Notes: generated by a model from the sequence alone, not told the origin. Shown: positions 40,734-49,178, numbered from the stretch's first letter. The stretch: 64,000 bases of DNA from an uncultured Prevotella sp. (GCA_900550365.1 URRR01000005.1:1-64000), one strand, 5' to 3'. Numbers and translations: made by a program.

Positions 40734-41849
40734 ATGATTCATCCCGAAAACAACGAGAAATACAAAGGACTGACCGTAAACTCAGGTGTGGAGCAGCCCT
40801 CAATAGTGAATCCTTACCTGAAACGCGGGCGCTTCAAACGGCGCGAGATGTCGGTGGCTGACATGGTTGACGGCATCATCAAGGGCAACGTTACCGTTCT
40901 CAGTCAGGCCGTAACCTTGATAGAGAGCGTCAACCCCGACCACCAGGCTAAGGCCCAGGAGGTAATCGAGAAATGTCTGCCATACAGCGGAAACTCCGTA
41001 CGCATAGGCATAAGCGGCGTGCCGGGTGCCGGCAAGAGCACATCGATAGACCAGTTCGGCGTACATGTACTCGACAGCTACGGCGGTAAGCTGGCCGTTT
41101 TGGCAATAGACCCCAGCTCAGAGCGCTCAAAGGGCAGCATCCTCGGCGACAAGACACGCATGGAAAAGCTGTCAGTACGTGAGGATGCATTCATCCGTCC
41201 CAGCCCTACGGCAGGCTCGTTAGGCGGCGTGGCACGCAAGACGCGCGAGACGATAATCCTCTGCGAGGCGGCCGGATACGACAAAATATTCGTAGAAACC
41301 GTAGGAGTAGGCCAGAGCGAGACGGCCTGCCACTCCATGGTAGACTTCTTTCTGCTGATACAGCTTGCCGGCACCGGCGACGAGCTGCAGGGCATCAAGC
41401 GCGGCATTATGGAGATTGCCGACGGCATAGTAATCAATAAGTGCGACGGCGAGAACGTAGACAAATGCCACCTGGCGGCGCGCAACTTCCGCAACGCCCT
41501 TCACTTCTTCCCCGCCCCGGAGAGCGGTTGGCTGCCAAAAGTGCTGTGTTACAGCGGCTTTTACGGCCTCGGAATAAAGGAGATTTGGGACATGGTTTAC
41601 GAGTATTTCAGCTTCGTCAAGGATAACGGTTACTTCGCTTACCGCCGCAACGAGCAAAGCAAGTACTGGATGTATGAAACCATCAATGAGCACCTGCGCA
41701 GCAGTTTTTACAATAACCCGGAAATACAGAAGCGCCTGTATGAGGCTGAGCGCTCCGTGCTTGCCGGCCGGTGCACCAGCTTCGCGGCCGCGAAAGAGCT
41801 GCTTGACGTGTACTCGGCTCTTAGGTTAAAAACTAAAAGTGAAAAGTGA
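40734..41849 (+). CDS. meaB: Methylmalonyl-CoA mutase-associated GTPase
   Basis: A 371-residue G3E-family GTPase (MeaB/ArgK) that gates loading and repair of the B12 cofactor of methylmalonyl-CoA mutase. The P-loop GVPGAGKS is at residues 95-102, followed by VLAIDPSSERSKGSILGDKTRM (Walker B and switch I), ETVGVGQSE (switch II) and NKCDG (base recognition). The mutase genes are not in the window, so meaB acts in trans. The last residues, KSEK and the TGA, are encoded by a GTGAARA repeat (41833-41863). Confidence 0.95.
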   Translation: MIHPENNEKYKGLTVNSGVEQPSIVNPYLKRGRFKRREMSVADMVDGIIKGNVTVLSQAVTLIESVNPDHQAKAQEVIEKCLPYSGNSVRIGISGVPGAGKSTSIDQFGVHVLDSYGGKLAVLAIDPSSERSKGSILGDKTRMEKLSVREDAFIRPSPTAGSLGGVARKTRETIILCEAAGYDKIFVETVGVGQSETACHSMVDFFLLIQLAGTGDELQGIKRGIMEIADGIVINKCDGENVDKCHLAARNFRNALHFFPAPESGWLPKVLCYSGFYGLGIKEIWDMVYEYFSFVKDNGYFAYRRNEQSKYWMYETINEHLRSSFYNNPEIQKRLYEAERSVLAGRCTSFAAAKELLDVYSALRLKTKSEK

Positions 41850-41925
41850 AGAGTGAAAAATCCATTTGCTTTGCTTCTCATCTGCCAATTATGAATTGTG
41901 AATTTATGAATTATGAATTAATTTA
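41833..41925. repeat. Paired GTGAARA and ATTATGA heptad-word blocks
   Basis: A GTGAAAAGTGAAGAGTGAAA block (41833-41863) overlaps the meaB 3' end, and an AATTATGAATTGTGAATT block (41887-41925) runs up to the ispH start at 41931. Two different word families are thus joined in one 81-base intergenic gap. Confidence 0.85.
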
Positions 41926-41930
41926 AAACC

Positions 41931-42779
41931 ATGCAGATAGAGATTGACAGCGGCAGCGGCTTTTGCTTCGGCGTTACCACTGCCATACGTAAGGCCGAGG
42001 AGGAGCTTGCCGCCGGCAAGACGCTTTACTGCCTCGGCGACATCGTTCACAACGGTATGGAGTGTGAGCGCCTGCGCCGCATGGGGCTTATCACTATCAA
42101 CCATGACGACATGAGCCGCCTGCACAACGTGAAAGTGCTGCTCCGCGCGCACGGCGAACCGCCCGAGACATACGAGCTGGCACGCCGAAATAATATTGAG
42201 ATAATCGACGCCACGTGCCCCGTTGTGCTGCAGCTACAGCGCCGCATCAAGCAGAAATATGACTCAAACCCGGACGCCCAGATAGTGATTTTCGGCAAAC
42301 CCGGCCACGCCGAGGTACTCGGACTGGTAGGCCAGACGGCCGGACGTGCCATTGTTGTGGCCGACATAGACGGCGTAAAGTCATTAGACTTCACGCGGGA
42401 CATCTTCCTTTACTCGCAGACGACCAAGTCACTCGACGAGTTTCACCGCATCATAGACTACATCCAGGAGCATATCTCGCCCTCGGCCACGTTCAAGAGC
42501 TTTGACACTATCTGCCGCCAGGTGGCCAACCGCATGCCCAACATCAGCTCGTTTGCCATGCGCCATGACCTCATCCTGTTTGTCTGCGGCCGCAAGAGCA
42601 GCAACGGACGAGTGCTGTTCAACGAGTGTAAGAGCGTGAATCCCAACAGTTATCTGATAGAAGGACCTGACGAGATTGACCCGTCATGGCTCGAAGGCAT
42701 AACCACCGTAGGCATATGCGGAGCCACGAGCACGCCAAAATGGCTGATGGAGAAATGCCTTCACAAAATAAGCGGCTGA
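41931..42779 (+). CDS. ispH: 4-hydroxy-3-methylbut-2-enyl diphosphate reductase
   Basis: Last enzyme of the MEP isoprenoid pathway, reducing HMBPP to IPP and DMAPP with an iron-sulfur cluster. The 282-residue protein has the three cluster cysteines: C12 in SGFCFGV, C96 in DATCPVV and C195 in DTICRQVANR. Catalytic-pocket residues are seen in DIVHNGMEC, RAHGEPP and the C-terminal GATSTP. It lies 81 bases after meaB on the same strand, separated by repeat blocks, so it may be co-transcribed; no separate promoter is visible. Confidence 0.96.
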   Translation: MQIEIDSGSGFCFGVTTAIRKAEEELAAGKTLYCLGDIVHNGMECERLRRMGLITINHDDMSRLHNVKVLLRAHGEPPETYELARRNNIEIIDATCPVVLQLQRRIKQKYDSNPDAQIVIFGKPGHAEVLGLVGQTAGRAIVVADIDGVKSLDFTRDIFLYSQTTKSLDEFHRIIDYIQEHISPSATFKSFDTICRQVANRMPNISSFAMRHDLILFVCGRKSSNGRVLFNECKSVNPNSYLIEGPDEIDPSWLEGITTVGICGATSTPKWLMEKCLHKISG

Positions 42780-42790
42780 CAGCCGTTTTC

Positions 42791-42873
42791 TAAAAGACGG
42801 CCTTTGAGCTTATGAAAGGCCGTCAATCGCACACCAAAAGGCCGCCTTTTGCAATGCAAAAGACGGCCTTTTA
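42791..42873. repeat. 22-base-phased GGCCGTC palindrome array (copy 5)
   Basis: Words start at 42796 (GACGGCC), 42818 (GGCCGTC), 42840 (GGCCGCC) and 42862 (GACGGCC), exactly 22 bases apart. It begins 11 bases after the ispH stop, between convergent genes. GGCTGAC at 42774, over the stop codon, is also in phase. Confidence 0.92.
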
Positions 42874-42946
42874 CCTTTCATGCTGCCAGCGGTTACGACG
42901 CCGGCATTCGTCTCTTAGTCTGTAATACAACGTAAATGATTGCTAA

Positions 42947-43267
42947 TCAAGACTTTATATGTTTTCTGAAAGCTTCCCTCAGCAGATGTTTTATGGCAGC
43001 TACAGGGTGGTAGATTATCATACGCGGACCGGCATATTTCATTATCACGCGTATCCGTTGACGCATATCGGGGCGGTAACAGTGGGTAGGGCACTGCTTG
43101 CACGTCGGTTTGCCGTTGCCGTAGCGGCACTTCGACAGACGCCCGTTGGCGTATTCCAGAACTTCACGGCAGCCTTCACACAATTCTCTGTTTCCCTCTT
43201 TGTGGCGGCAGTAAAGACGTATCATCAGTTCAACCGTGCGCCATTCTTCTTCTATTCGTTTATCCAT
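42947..43267 (-). CDS. YgbA-like (nitrous oxide-stimulated promoter) protein
   Basis: A 106-residue cysteine-rich cytoplasmic protein matching the YgbA family, known in enterobacteria as a gene induced by nitric oxide and linked to recovery from nitrosative stress. The family pattern is present: RHKEGNRELCEGCREVLEYA, then CRYGNGKPTCKQCPTHCY with its paired cysteines, and MKYAGPRM. The cysteines suggest a metal or iron-sulfur site. The start at 43267 (MDKRIEEEW) is preferred; the longer frame to 43303 begins in repeat-like sequence. It is convergent with ispH. Confidence 0.88.
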   Translation of the reverse strand: MDKRIEEEWRTVELMIRLYCRHKEGNRELCEGCREVLEYANGRLSKCRYGNGKPTCKQCPTHCYRPDMRQRIRVIMKYAGPRMIIYHPVAAIKHLLREAFRKHIKS

Positions 43268-43302
43268 CACCCTTTTTATAGTAAACCAAATGCAAGCAAA
43301 CA

Positions 43303-43425
43303 AATCCCCTTGCCTGCCCGTCTGCTCGTGTCTTGTCTGCTGAAAAAAGTTTTCTTAATTCTTAACTCTTAATTCTTAATTTCACAAGCAAGTCTCCTTG
43401 TCTGCCCGTCACTTGTCTGCCGGTT
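43303..43425. repeat. Mixed heptad-word blocks (CAGACAAG and TTAAGAA families)
   Basis: Blocks reading CTTGCCTGCCCGTCTGCTCG and CTCCTTGTCTGCCCGTCAC (GCAGACAAG words on the other strand) flank a TTAAGAA-family block at 43354-43382. The right part overlaps the xpt 3' end, including its stop codon at 43409. The CAGACAAG words recur after dnaG (60955-60987). Confidence 0.65.
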
Positions 43426-43993
43426 GACTGGAAAAGACTATTTCACCGTCAGAAAGACTTTTGATTACAGCCAATGACTCAACCTTTACGCCCATTGACC
43501 GTAACATATCACCGCCGTGCTGGAAGGCTTTCTCAATAATAAAGCCCATGCCCGTAAGCTCCGCTCCGGCCTGTCTTACCAGGTCTATCATGCCTTTGGC
43601 GGCGTTGCCGTTAGCCAGAAAGTCGTCAATGAACACTACCTTGTCGCCCTTATGCAGGTATTCGCCGCTAAGGCAGATGTCATACGTCCGCTGTTTGGTA
43701 AACGAGTAGACCTCTGTTGTCAGCATGCCGTCCATCGTCACGGGCTTTTTCTTCTTGGCGAACACCACGGGCAGCTCCATAAGGTAGCCCGTCATTATGG
43801 CCGGAGCGATGCCGCTGGCCTCTATTGTTACTATCTTGTTTACGTCGGTCGACGCGAAACGGCGTACAAACTCTACCGCGATGGACTTCATAAGTACCGG
43901 GTCCATCTGGTGGTTTATGAAGCTGTCAACCTTCAGTATGCCGTCCGCAGGACAGCTTCCGTCTCTCAATATACGTTCAATAAGTGCTTTCAT
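43409..43993 (-). CDS. xpt: Xanthine phosphoribosyltransferase
   Basis: Salvages xanthine to XMP with PRPP in the cytoplasm. The 194-residue protein matches Xpt throughout: KVDSFINHQMDPVLM at residues 21-35, ASGIAPAI, and the PRPP-binding loop VVFIDDFLANGNAAKG. The last residues (SSQPADK) fall in a repeat block, and they differ from what is usual for the family. It has a perfect promoter (44009-44040); the leader is under 20 bases, so no purine riboswitch is possible. Confidence 0.95.
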   Translation of the reverse strand: MKALIERILRDGSCPADGILKVDSFINHQMDPVLMKSIAVEFVRRFASTDVNKIVTIEASGIAPAIMTGYLMELPVVFAKKKKPVTMDGMLTTEVYSFTKQRTYDICLSGEYLHKGDKVVFIDDFLANGNAAKGMIDLVRQAGAELTGMGFIIEKAFQHGGDMLRSMGVKVESLAVIKSLSDGEIVFSSQPADK

Positions 43994-44008
43994 ATCGTTA
44001 TTTTAGGT

Positions 44009-44040
44009 GCAAAAATAAGAAAAACAACGATATACTCAAA
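44009..44040 (-). promoter_or_regulatory. xpt promoter
   Basis: On the minus strand, TTTG (44040-44037), 19 bases, TATTTTTGC (44017-44009). Confidence 0.75.
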
Positions 44041-44074
44041 ATAAAACGGCTTACATCCGCTATTTATGAATATA

Positions 44075-44109
44075 CCGTGTTACGGGCAGCGGGCAGGCCC
44101 GTAACACGG
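44075..44109 (-). terminator. Hairpin after the GH25 gene
   Basis: CCGTGTTACGGGC (44075-44087) pairs perfectly with 44097-44109; the loop is 9 bases. It begins 4 bases beyond the stop codon of the muramidase-like gene and ends its operon. Confidence 0.8.
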
Positions 44110-44113
44110 CAGG

Positions 44114-45313
44114 TTACTTTATGCGTTCCTCTTTTAAGAACTTTTCAAAGCGGTCATGGTAGCCGTTGAACACGTTGATGTCAACCTCTCCGTGTATTCC
44201 GTTGACGCGTCCGTCAGGGCAAAGCTGCCAGAACACGAGCTTCACTTCCGGCTTATACTCGCCGTAACGGGCTATCCATACGAGATAATCGCGCATGATG
44301 TCGGGTGCCGACGGCAGATACTTGTTAACGAACTGCTGGCTGACGTACAGAATGGGACGTACCCCCGTGCGCCTCTGTACTATGCGCATCCATGTGCGTA
44401 TGCGGCTGAACATGGCGTCAACACCGCCCATCTTTCTGATTTGCGACGGCGTAGGCTCAACGTCGAGAACCGGTGGCAGGTCGCCTTTGCTGAACCTTGA
44501 GTGGCGCAGAAAGTAGTTAGCCTGACGCGTGGCGCCTGATGTAGGCGAGAAAAAGTGGTAAGCCCCGCACGGAATACCGTACCTGCGGGCCTGCCGGTAG
44601 TCAGAGAGGTAGTAAGGATTGCGCACCGACGCGCCTTCGGTTGACTTTATAAATACAAACGACACGGGATAATCAACCTTGCCGCTAACCTTCTTGCGGC
44701 TTATGCTTCCAAGCCCTGTTATGCGCAGCTTACGCCAGTTTATCGCATATTTCTTGCGTCCGCGACCGTGCTGATAGCGTGAGATGTCAATGCCGTAGAT
44801 ACGTTCGGCAGTGTAGGTCATGCGCTCACCTCTGTATATTCCGGCTTTCCATTCGCCTACCTGCACCTTACCGTCAGCCCCGATGCCGCATCCGAAGCCG
44901 TCAGGGCTGCCCTCTGCCCACGCCCCGTCATAATAACGGCCGTCACGTCCGTTGTAAACGCCGTGGCCCTTTGGCGCCATGTATCTGTCAAGCTCACCCT
45001 TATATGTGCCCGCAGTGTCAGTAACAATACCGCGCACCACGGTGTCTGCACGCCACATTGCTGTCACCGGACGGCCCTGCCGGTTGTCTGCCGTGCCGTA
45101 ACCACAGCGCCTGCCCCTGCTCCATTGCCCGCTGTAAAGGGTGCTGTCGCCGACAGTCAGCACGCCGTATCCGTCAGGCAATCCGGCTGCCAGCTCTCCA
45201 CGGTACACCGTGTCGCCTCTTGTTATAATGCCGCTGCCCGCCGGAACGCGTCGTCCGCACGCCGAGAAGGTGAGTAATATTATGATTATGGATGATAAAA
45301 CAGACTTGTTCAT
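44114..45313 (-). CDS. MORN-repeat/GH25 muramidase-like lipoprotein
   Basis: A 399-residue lipoprotein (lipobox FSAC, cysteine 19) with two parts. Residues about 30-170 contain MORN-type repeats (YRGELAAGLPDGYGVL, YKGELDRYMAPKGHGVY, YYDGAWAEGSPDGFG, VGEWKAGIYRGE), which often bind lipids or serve as scaffolds. Residues about 172-395 form a glycoside hydrolase family 25 domain, which cleaves peptidoglycan glycan strands. Candidate catalytic acids are D176 (YGIDISRYQ), E226 (IKSTEG) and D284/E286 (VLDVEP). Its start overlaps the stop of the unknown gene upstream by 4 bases. Inferred role: envelope remodelling at a site chosen by the MORN part. Confidence 0.9.
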   Translation of the reverse strand: MNKSVLSSIIIILLTFSACGRRVPAGSGIITRGDTVYRGELAAGLPDGYGVLTVGDSTLYSGQWSRGRRCGYGTADNRQGRPVTAMWRADTVVRGIVTDTAGTYKGELDRYMAPKGHGVYNGRDGRYYDGAWAEGSPDGFGCGIGADGKVQVGEWKAGIYRGERMTYTAERIYGIDISRYQHGRGRKKYAINWRKLRITGLGSISRKKVSGKVDYPVSFVFIKSTEGASVRNPYYLSDYRQARRYGIPCGAYHFFSPTSGATRQANYFLRHSRFSKGDLPPVLDVEPTPSQIRKMGGVDAMFSRIRTWMRIVQRRTGVRPILYVSQQFVNKYLPSAPDIMRDYLVWIARYGEYKPEVKLVFWQLCPDGRVNGIHGEVDINVFNGYHDRFEKFLKEERIK

Positions 45314-46365
45314 TTCAATAATTCTTTCAGTCCGAAGCCGAAAACAGACGGCTTCGCCAGTTTTCCTCCTACACTAATGCCGGCCAATCTGCCGCGTTGT
45401 GTAAACACAAGTGCGCCGTCCGGGGCAAGCAGTGGCGGCACGTCGTGGCGCATATTGCCGCGCATCGCCCCGGTGAAAACGGCCGGCCGTGACGTCTCAG
45501 GATTGAATTTATATGACCGGCAACCGGGATATGCGGCCGTGACGATGCTGTCGCCGGGCACGAGTGACGGCTGCAGCCACCGGTGAAGATAAACGGCACG
45601 TGCCCCGTCGGTCATCGTTCCGTTCTCAGTCTGCAGCAGAATAAACGGTGAAGCCATGCGTTTCGTCATTACGTTGCACACCGTCCGTGACGTTATTCCT
45701 GCCGTGTCAGTGGCTATAAGGGCATATTCCGTTACGAGCCTGACCTCAAGACGCTTCTTCGTTGACAGCTTTTCGAGCACTTCAAGCAGTTTTCCTGCTT
45801 TATCCTTCTGCGTCTTTATGCTTGCCGAATACTCCGCCATGACGTTGTAACCGTCGTCGTTTACGTTGTGGACACGCATGTAATAATCGGTTTCGGCAGC
45901 CTTCCGGTCAAGCTGATCAACAAGTCCGGCAATACTGTCAGTCGTCGCTTTCAGTATTGCAGACAACTTCCGGTTGGCCATTATGGCGCGCTTCGCAGCC
46001 GTGCTGTCGCCGTTCGCGATGACAAGTCTGCCTCCGCACGATGCAATAAACGGATACTTGTTGACCCAGAAACCGCTTGCGTAACTGCGGGAGATCACGC
46101 TTGAGTCGGATTTCAGCGACAAGTTCTCCGGCAACAGGCTGTCACTGAGACTTCTGAACGCCAATACCGCCCGGCCGTCTGACCGCAACTCATAATACGA
46201 TGCACTCTCAACCAGCGCCACGCTCCGCTCCATCTGCCCGACAGTGGCAGGCAGAAACGTGAGCCCGTATATAACAAATGCAACCGCCGCCAGTATTATC
46301 GGCAGCGATTGCAATATCTTTCTGAGGGTTATTTTCTTATCAATCAATCTCTTCATCAGCTTCAT
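45310..46365 (-). CDS. Unknown membrane-anchored exported protein
   Basis: I do not recognise this 351-residue protein with confidence. It has a basic N-terminus and one hydrophobic helix (about residues 19-38), so it is probably anchored in the inner membrane with the rest in the periplasm. A helical, charged middle (about 110-215) separates two beta-rich parts. Short stretches (SYASGFWVNKYPFIASCGG; PDGALVFTQRGRLAGISVGG) recall trypsin-like proteases but lack a visible catalytic triad. The gene overlaps the inositol-phosphate synthase gene by 26 bases and the GH25 gene by 4, so the three are translationally coupled. Confidence 0.75.
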   Translation of the reverse strand: MKLMKRLIDKKITLRKILQSLPIILAAVAFVIYGLTFLPATVGQMERSVALVESASYYELRSDGRAVLAFRSLSDSLLPENLSLKSDSSVISRSYASGFWVNKYPFIASCGGRLVIANGDSTAAKRAIMANRKLSAILKATTDSIAGLVDQLDRKAAETDYYMRVHNVNDDGYNVMAEYSASIKTQKDKAGKLLEVLEKLSTKKRLEVRLVTEYALIATDTAGITSRTVCNVMTKRMASPFILLQTENGTMTDGARAVYLHRWLQPSLVPGDSIVTAAYPGCRSYKFNPETSRPAVFTGAMRGNMRHDVPPLLAPDGALVFTQRGRLAGISVGGKLAKPSVFGFGLKELLK

Positions 46366-47662
46366 ATCCGCCCATTTCGCGGATTGCGTTCTTCAGTATT
46401 GTGTACTGCTGGAACAGGTCATGCACAGGTTCGTGCCCGTCATCATGCATCGGACTCTTAAGGTAGAACGACAACCAGGTCTGTATTCCGCTTCTGCCTG
46501 CACGCAGGGCAAGGTCACCCAGCAGGGCAAGGTCGAGCATCAGCGGTGCGGCAAGTATCGAGTCACGGCACAGGAAGTCTACTTTTATCTGCATGGGATA
46601 GCCCATCCAGCCGAAGATATCGATGTTGTCCCACCCTTCCTTGTTATCGTTACGCGGCGGATAATAGTTGATTCGTACCTTATGGAAGATGTCTCCATAA
46701 AGGTCAGGATACTCATCTTTCTTCAGAATAGTGTCAATGACGCCCAGCTTGCTCACCTCCTTGGTCTTGAAATTCTCAGGAACGTCGAGCACGAGACCGT
46801 CTCTGTTGCCAAGAATGTTGGTAGAGAACCAGCCGCTTACACCCAACATACGGGTGCGGAAGGCTGCCGAGAGAACGGTTTTCATCATCGTCTGACCGGT
46901 CTTGAAGTCTTTTCCGGCTATCGGGACACCGCACTTTTCAGAGTATTGCCACATCGCCGGAATGTCAAGACATGTGTTGGGAGCGCCCATTATGAACGGA
47001 GCGCCCTCGCTTATGGCCGCATACGCATAGCACATTGACGGCGCGATATGCGCGCGGTCGTCAGCCTTCATTGCCGCTTCAAATGCCTCCAGGCTGTCGT
47101 GTACTTCCTTGCAGCGGGGTATATAGATTTCGGTTGATGCAGCCCAGATAACCACCACGCGGCTGCATCCGTGCTCCTGCTTGAACCGACGGATGTCCTC
47201 ACGCACCTGCTCCATAAGCTCCCAGCGGGTAAGAGACGTGTCCTTGGTCCATGTTCCGTCAATAGCCTTCACGTAATCAGGGTCATAAACGCCTTTCATC
47301 GGCACTATCTTATCAAGCTCTTCCTTAACAGGATAGATGTCTCTGTCTCTCAACACCTCAGCGTTAAGCGCACTTTCAAAAGCGTTGTAAGGAAGAATGT
47401 CCCAAGCGCCGAACACAATATCGTCGAGCGCAGGCATAGGAACAATCTCTGAAATGTGCTTATATTGTGCGTCCTTACCTTTTCCTACGCGTATCTTAGC
47501 CATTTGCGTGATTGACCCCACGGGCTTGCCCATGCCGCTGCGGATCATCAATGTTCCTGTTATAAGCGTAGAGCTGACAGCCCCGAGACCGACACATAAA
47601 ATACCGAGCTTGCCTTCAGCAGGCGCTATTTTGTTCTGTTCCATTTTTATATTGCTTTTCAT
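46340..47662 (-). CDS. ino1: myo-Inositol-1-phosphate synthase
   Basis: A 440-residue NAD-dependent enzyme converting glucose-6-phosphate to inositol-3-phosphate (1L-myo-inositol-1-phosphate), the entry to inositol lipid synthesis. It shows the N-terminal GLGAVSSTLITG Rossmann loop, the GAPNTCLDIPAM segment, and the conserved GKDFKTGQTMMKTVL and SWFSTNILGNRDG core motifs. In Bacteroides related enzymes feed inositol phosphoceramide synthesis, but those downstream genes are absent here. AAAGGAAAT just before the ATG at 47662 supports this start; 47644 is an alternative. First of three overlapping genes. Confidence 0.95.
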   Translation of the reverse strand: MKSNIKMEQNKIAPAEGKLGILCVGLGAVSSTLITGTLMIRSGMGKPVGSITQMAKIRVGKGKDAQYKHISEIVPMPALDDIVFGAWDILPYNAFESALNAEVLRDRDIYPVKEELDKIVPMKGVYDPDYVKAIDGTWTKDTSLTRWELMEQVREDIRRFKQEHGCSRVVVIWAASTEIYIPRCKEVHDSLEAFEAAMKADDRAHIAPSMCYAYAAISEGAPFIMGAPNTCLDIPAMWQYSEKCGVPIAGKDFKTGQTMMKTVLSAAFRTRMLGVSGWFSTNILGNRDGLVLDVPENFKTKEVSKLGVIDTILKKDEYPDLYGDIFHKVRINYYPPRNDNKEGWDNIDIFGWMGYPMQIKVDFLCRDSILAAPLMLDLALLGDLALRAGRSGIQTWLSFYLKSPMHDDGHEPVHDLFQQYTILKNAIREMGGYEADEEID

Positions 47663-47736
47663 ATTTCCTTTGTTTTAGATTTTCCACATAACCGTCTGCC
47701 GTATTCAGCATTGCAGACAGTCATGGTTTTGCAGAT

Positions 47737-47745
47737 GCGAAAGTA
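47737..47745 (-). promoter_or_regulatory. -7 promoter box, inositol-phosphate synthase operon
   Basis: TACTTTCGC on the minus strand, one base off the consensus, about 75 bases before the start codon. Confidence 0.45.
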
Positions 47746-47853
47746 CAAAAAAACATTCATCAGTTTGCTCTTTTTTGCGCTTTTTTATTCTCTTTTCAGT
47801 TAAAGTGGTCATTAATGGGGAAGATACTTACATATTTTGTGCTGTTTCTTTTG

Positions 47854-47862
47854 TAATTTTGC
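47854..47862 (+). promoter_or_regulatory. -7 promoter box, patB
   Basis: TAATTTTGC, 30 bases before the ATG at 47893. Confidence 0.65.
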
Positions 47863-47892
47863 AGGAAATATCACAACTAATAAAATTACAAT

Positions 47893-49065
47893 ATGGCAAG
47901 ATTTGATTTTGACGAGATTGTCAACCGTCGCGACTCAGGCAGCGAGAAGTGGGACGGCGGAGCATCGGCCGACCTTCTGCCGATGTGGGTTGCAGACATG
48001 GATTTCCGCACTTCTCCGGCCATAATCGAGGCTTTGCGCAAGAGGGTTGACCACGGAATATTCGGTTACGAGCATGTTTCCGACGCTTATTATGACGCCC
48101 TTATCAACTGGTTTGACCGCCGCCACGGCTGGCGGATGCGGCGTGAATGGGTTATCTACACCACCGGAGTAGTGCCCGCCGTGTCGGCTGTCATCAAAGC
48201 TATGACCGCTCCCGGTGACAAGGTTCTTGTGCAGACGCCGGTCTACAACTGCTTTTTCTCATCGATAAGGAACAACGGCTGTCTGATGGCTGACAACAAA
48301 TTAGTGTACCACGACGGCACTTATTCAATAGATTTTGACGACTTCGAGCGTAAGGCCGCCGACCCTTCGGTCAAGGTGTTCCTGCTCTGCAACCCTCACA
48401 ATCCTGCCGGACGGGTGTGGACTAAGGAAGAACTTACACGCATGGGCGACATCTGCATGAGGCACGGAGTATTCGTATTGTCTGACGAGATACACTGCGA
48501 CATCGTGATGCCGGGCTACAGATATACGCCGTTCGCCTCGATTTCTGAAGATTTTCTGATGCATTCGGCAACATGCACGGCGCCTACCAAGACGTTTAAC
48601 ATAGCCGGCCTGCAGATTGCCAACATAACAGTTGCCGACGAGGAGACGCGCCGCCGCGTAGACAAAGCTATCAATATAAACGAGGTTTGCGACGTAGGAC
48701 CAATGGGAGTTACGGCTCTCCAGGCTGCCTATAACGACGGTGAGGAATGGCTCAACGGGCTTTTGGACTATCTGCACGGCAACTACGAATGCCTGAAAGA
48801 GTTCTTTGCCGGACATATGCCGCAGCTGCAAGTCACAAAGCTTGAGGCTACTTACCTTGTATGGGTTGACTGCTCGGCACTCGGCAAGCCGTCGAAGACT
48901 ATCGTTAACGAGCTTATCGAGAAGAAGAAACTTTGGCTGAATGACGGCGAGATGTACGGAGAGGCGACGCGTCCGTTTGTCCGCATCAACATAGCCTGCC
49001 CACGTTCAGTCATGCTGAGAGGGCTCGGGCTGTTGGCAGATTATGTCAATGAGACACTTTCCTAA
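47893..49065 (+). CDS. patB: PatB/MalY-type PLP C-S lyase/aminotransferase
   Basis: A 390-residue fold-type I PLP enzyme of the MalY/PatB group, usually a cystathionine beta-lyase (cystathionine to homocysteine, pyruvate and ammonia). The N-terminal LPMWVADMDFRTSPAI motif is diagnostic. CNPHNPAGRVW, the SDEIHCDIV aspartate that contacts the pyridine ring, and the PLP lysine in APTKTFNIAGLQ are all present; the C-terminal arginine is in PFVRINIACPR. It is monocistronic, with a terminator shared with murF. Confidence 0.93.
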   Translation: MARFDFDEIVNRRDSGSEKWDGGASADLLPMWVADMDFRTSPAIIEALRKRVDHGIFGYEHVSDAYYDALINWFDRRHGWRMRREWVIYTTGVVPAVSAVIKAMTAPGDKVLVQTPVYNCFFSSIRNNGCLMADNKLVYHDGTYSIDFDDFERKAADPSVKVFLLCNPHNPAGRVWTKEELTRMGDICMRHGVFVLSDEIHCDIVMPGYRYTPFASISEDFLMHSATCTAPTKTFNIAGLQIANITVADEETRRRVDKAININEVCDVGPMGVTALQAAYNDGEEWLNGLLDYLHGNYECLKEFFAGHMPQLQVTKLEATYLVWVDCSALGKPSKTIVNELIEKKKLWLNDGEMYGEATRPFVRINIACPRSVMLRGLGLLADYVNETLS

Positions 49066-49075
49066 ATAAAAACAT

Positions 49076-49161
49076 AACGTCCGGACGGACCGCATGCTTC
49101 ACTGCTCCGGCTCAATTCAGAGGCCAGACATCAGTAACGGCGGTCTGTCCGGACGTTTTTT
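49076..49161. terminator. Bidirectional terminator between patB and murF
   Basis: AACGTCCGGACGGACCG (49076-49092) pairs with 49141-49157 with one G-U pair; the loop is 48 bases, and a T-run ends at 49161. An A-run on the left supports use from the minus strand too. Confidence 0.8.
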
Positions 49162-49178
49162 CTGCACTATTTACGGTT

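Noticed and set aside
43994..44074. Purine riboswitch before xpt
   Set aside because: The promoter is only 16 bases before the start codon, so there is no room for an aptamer.
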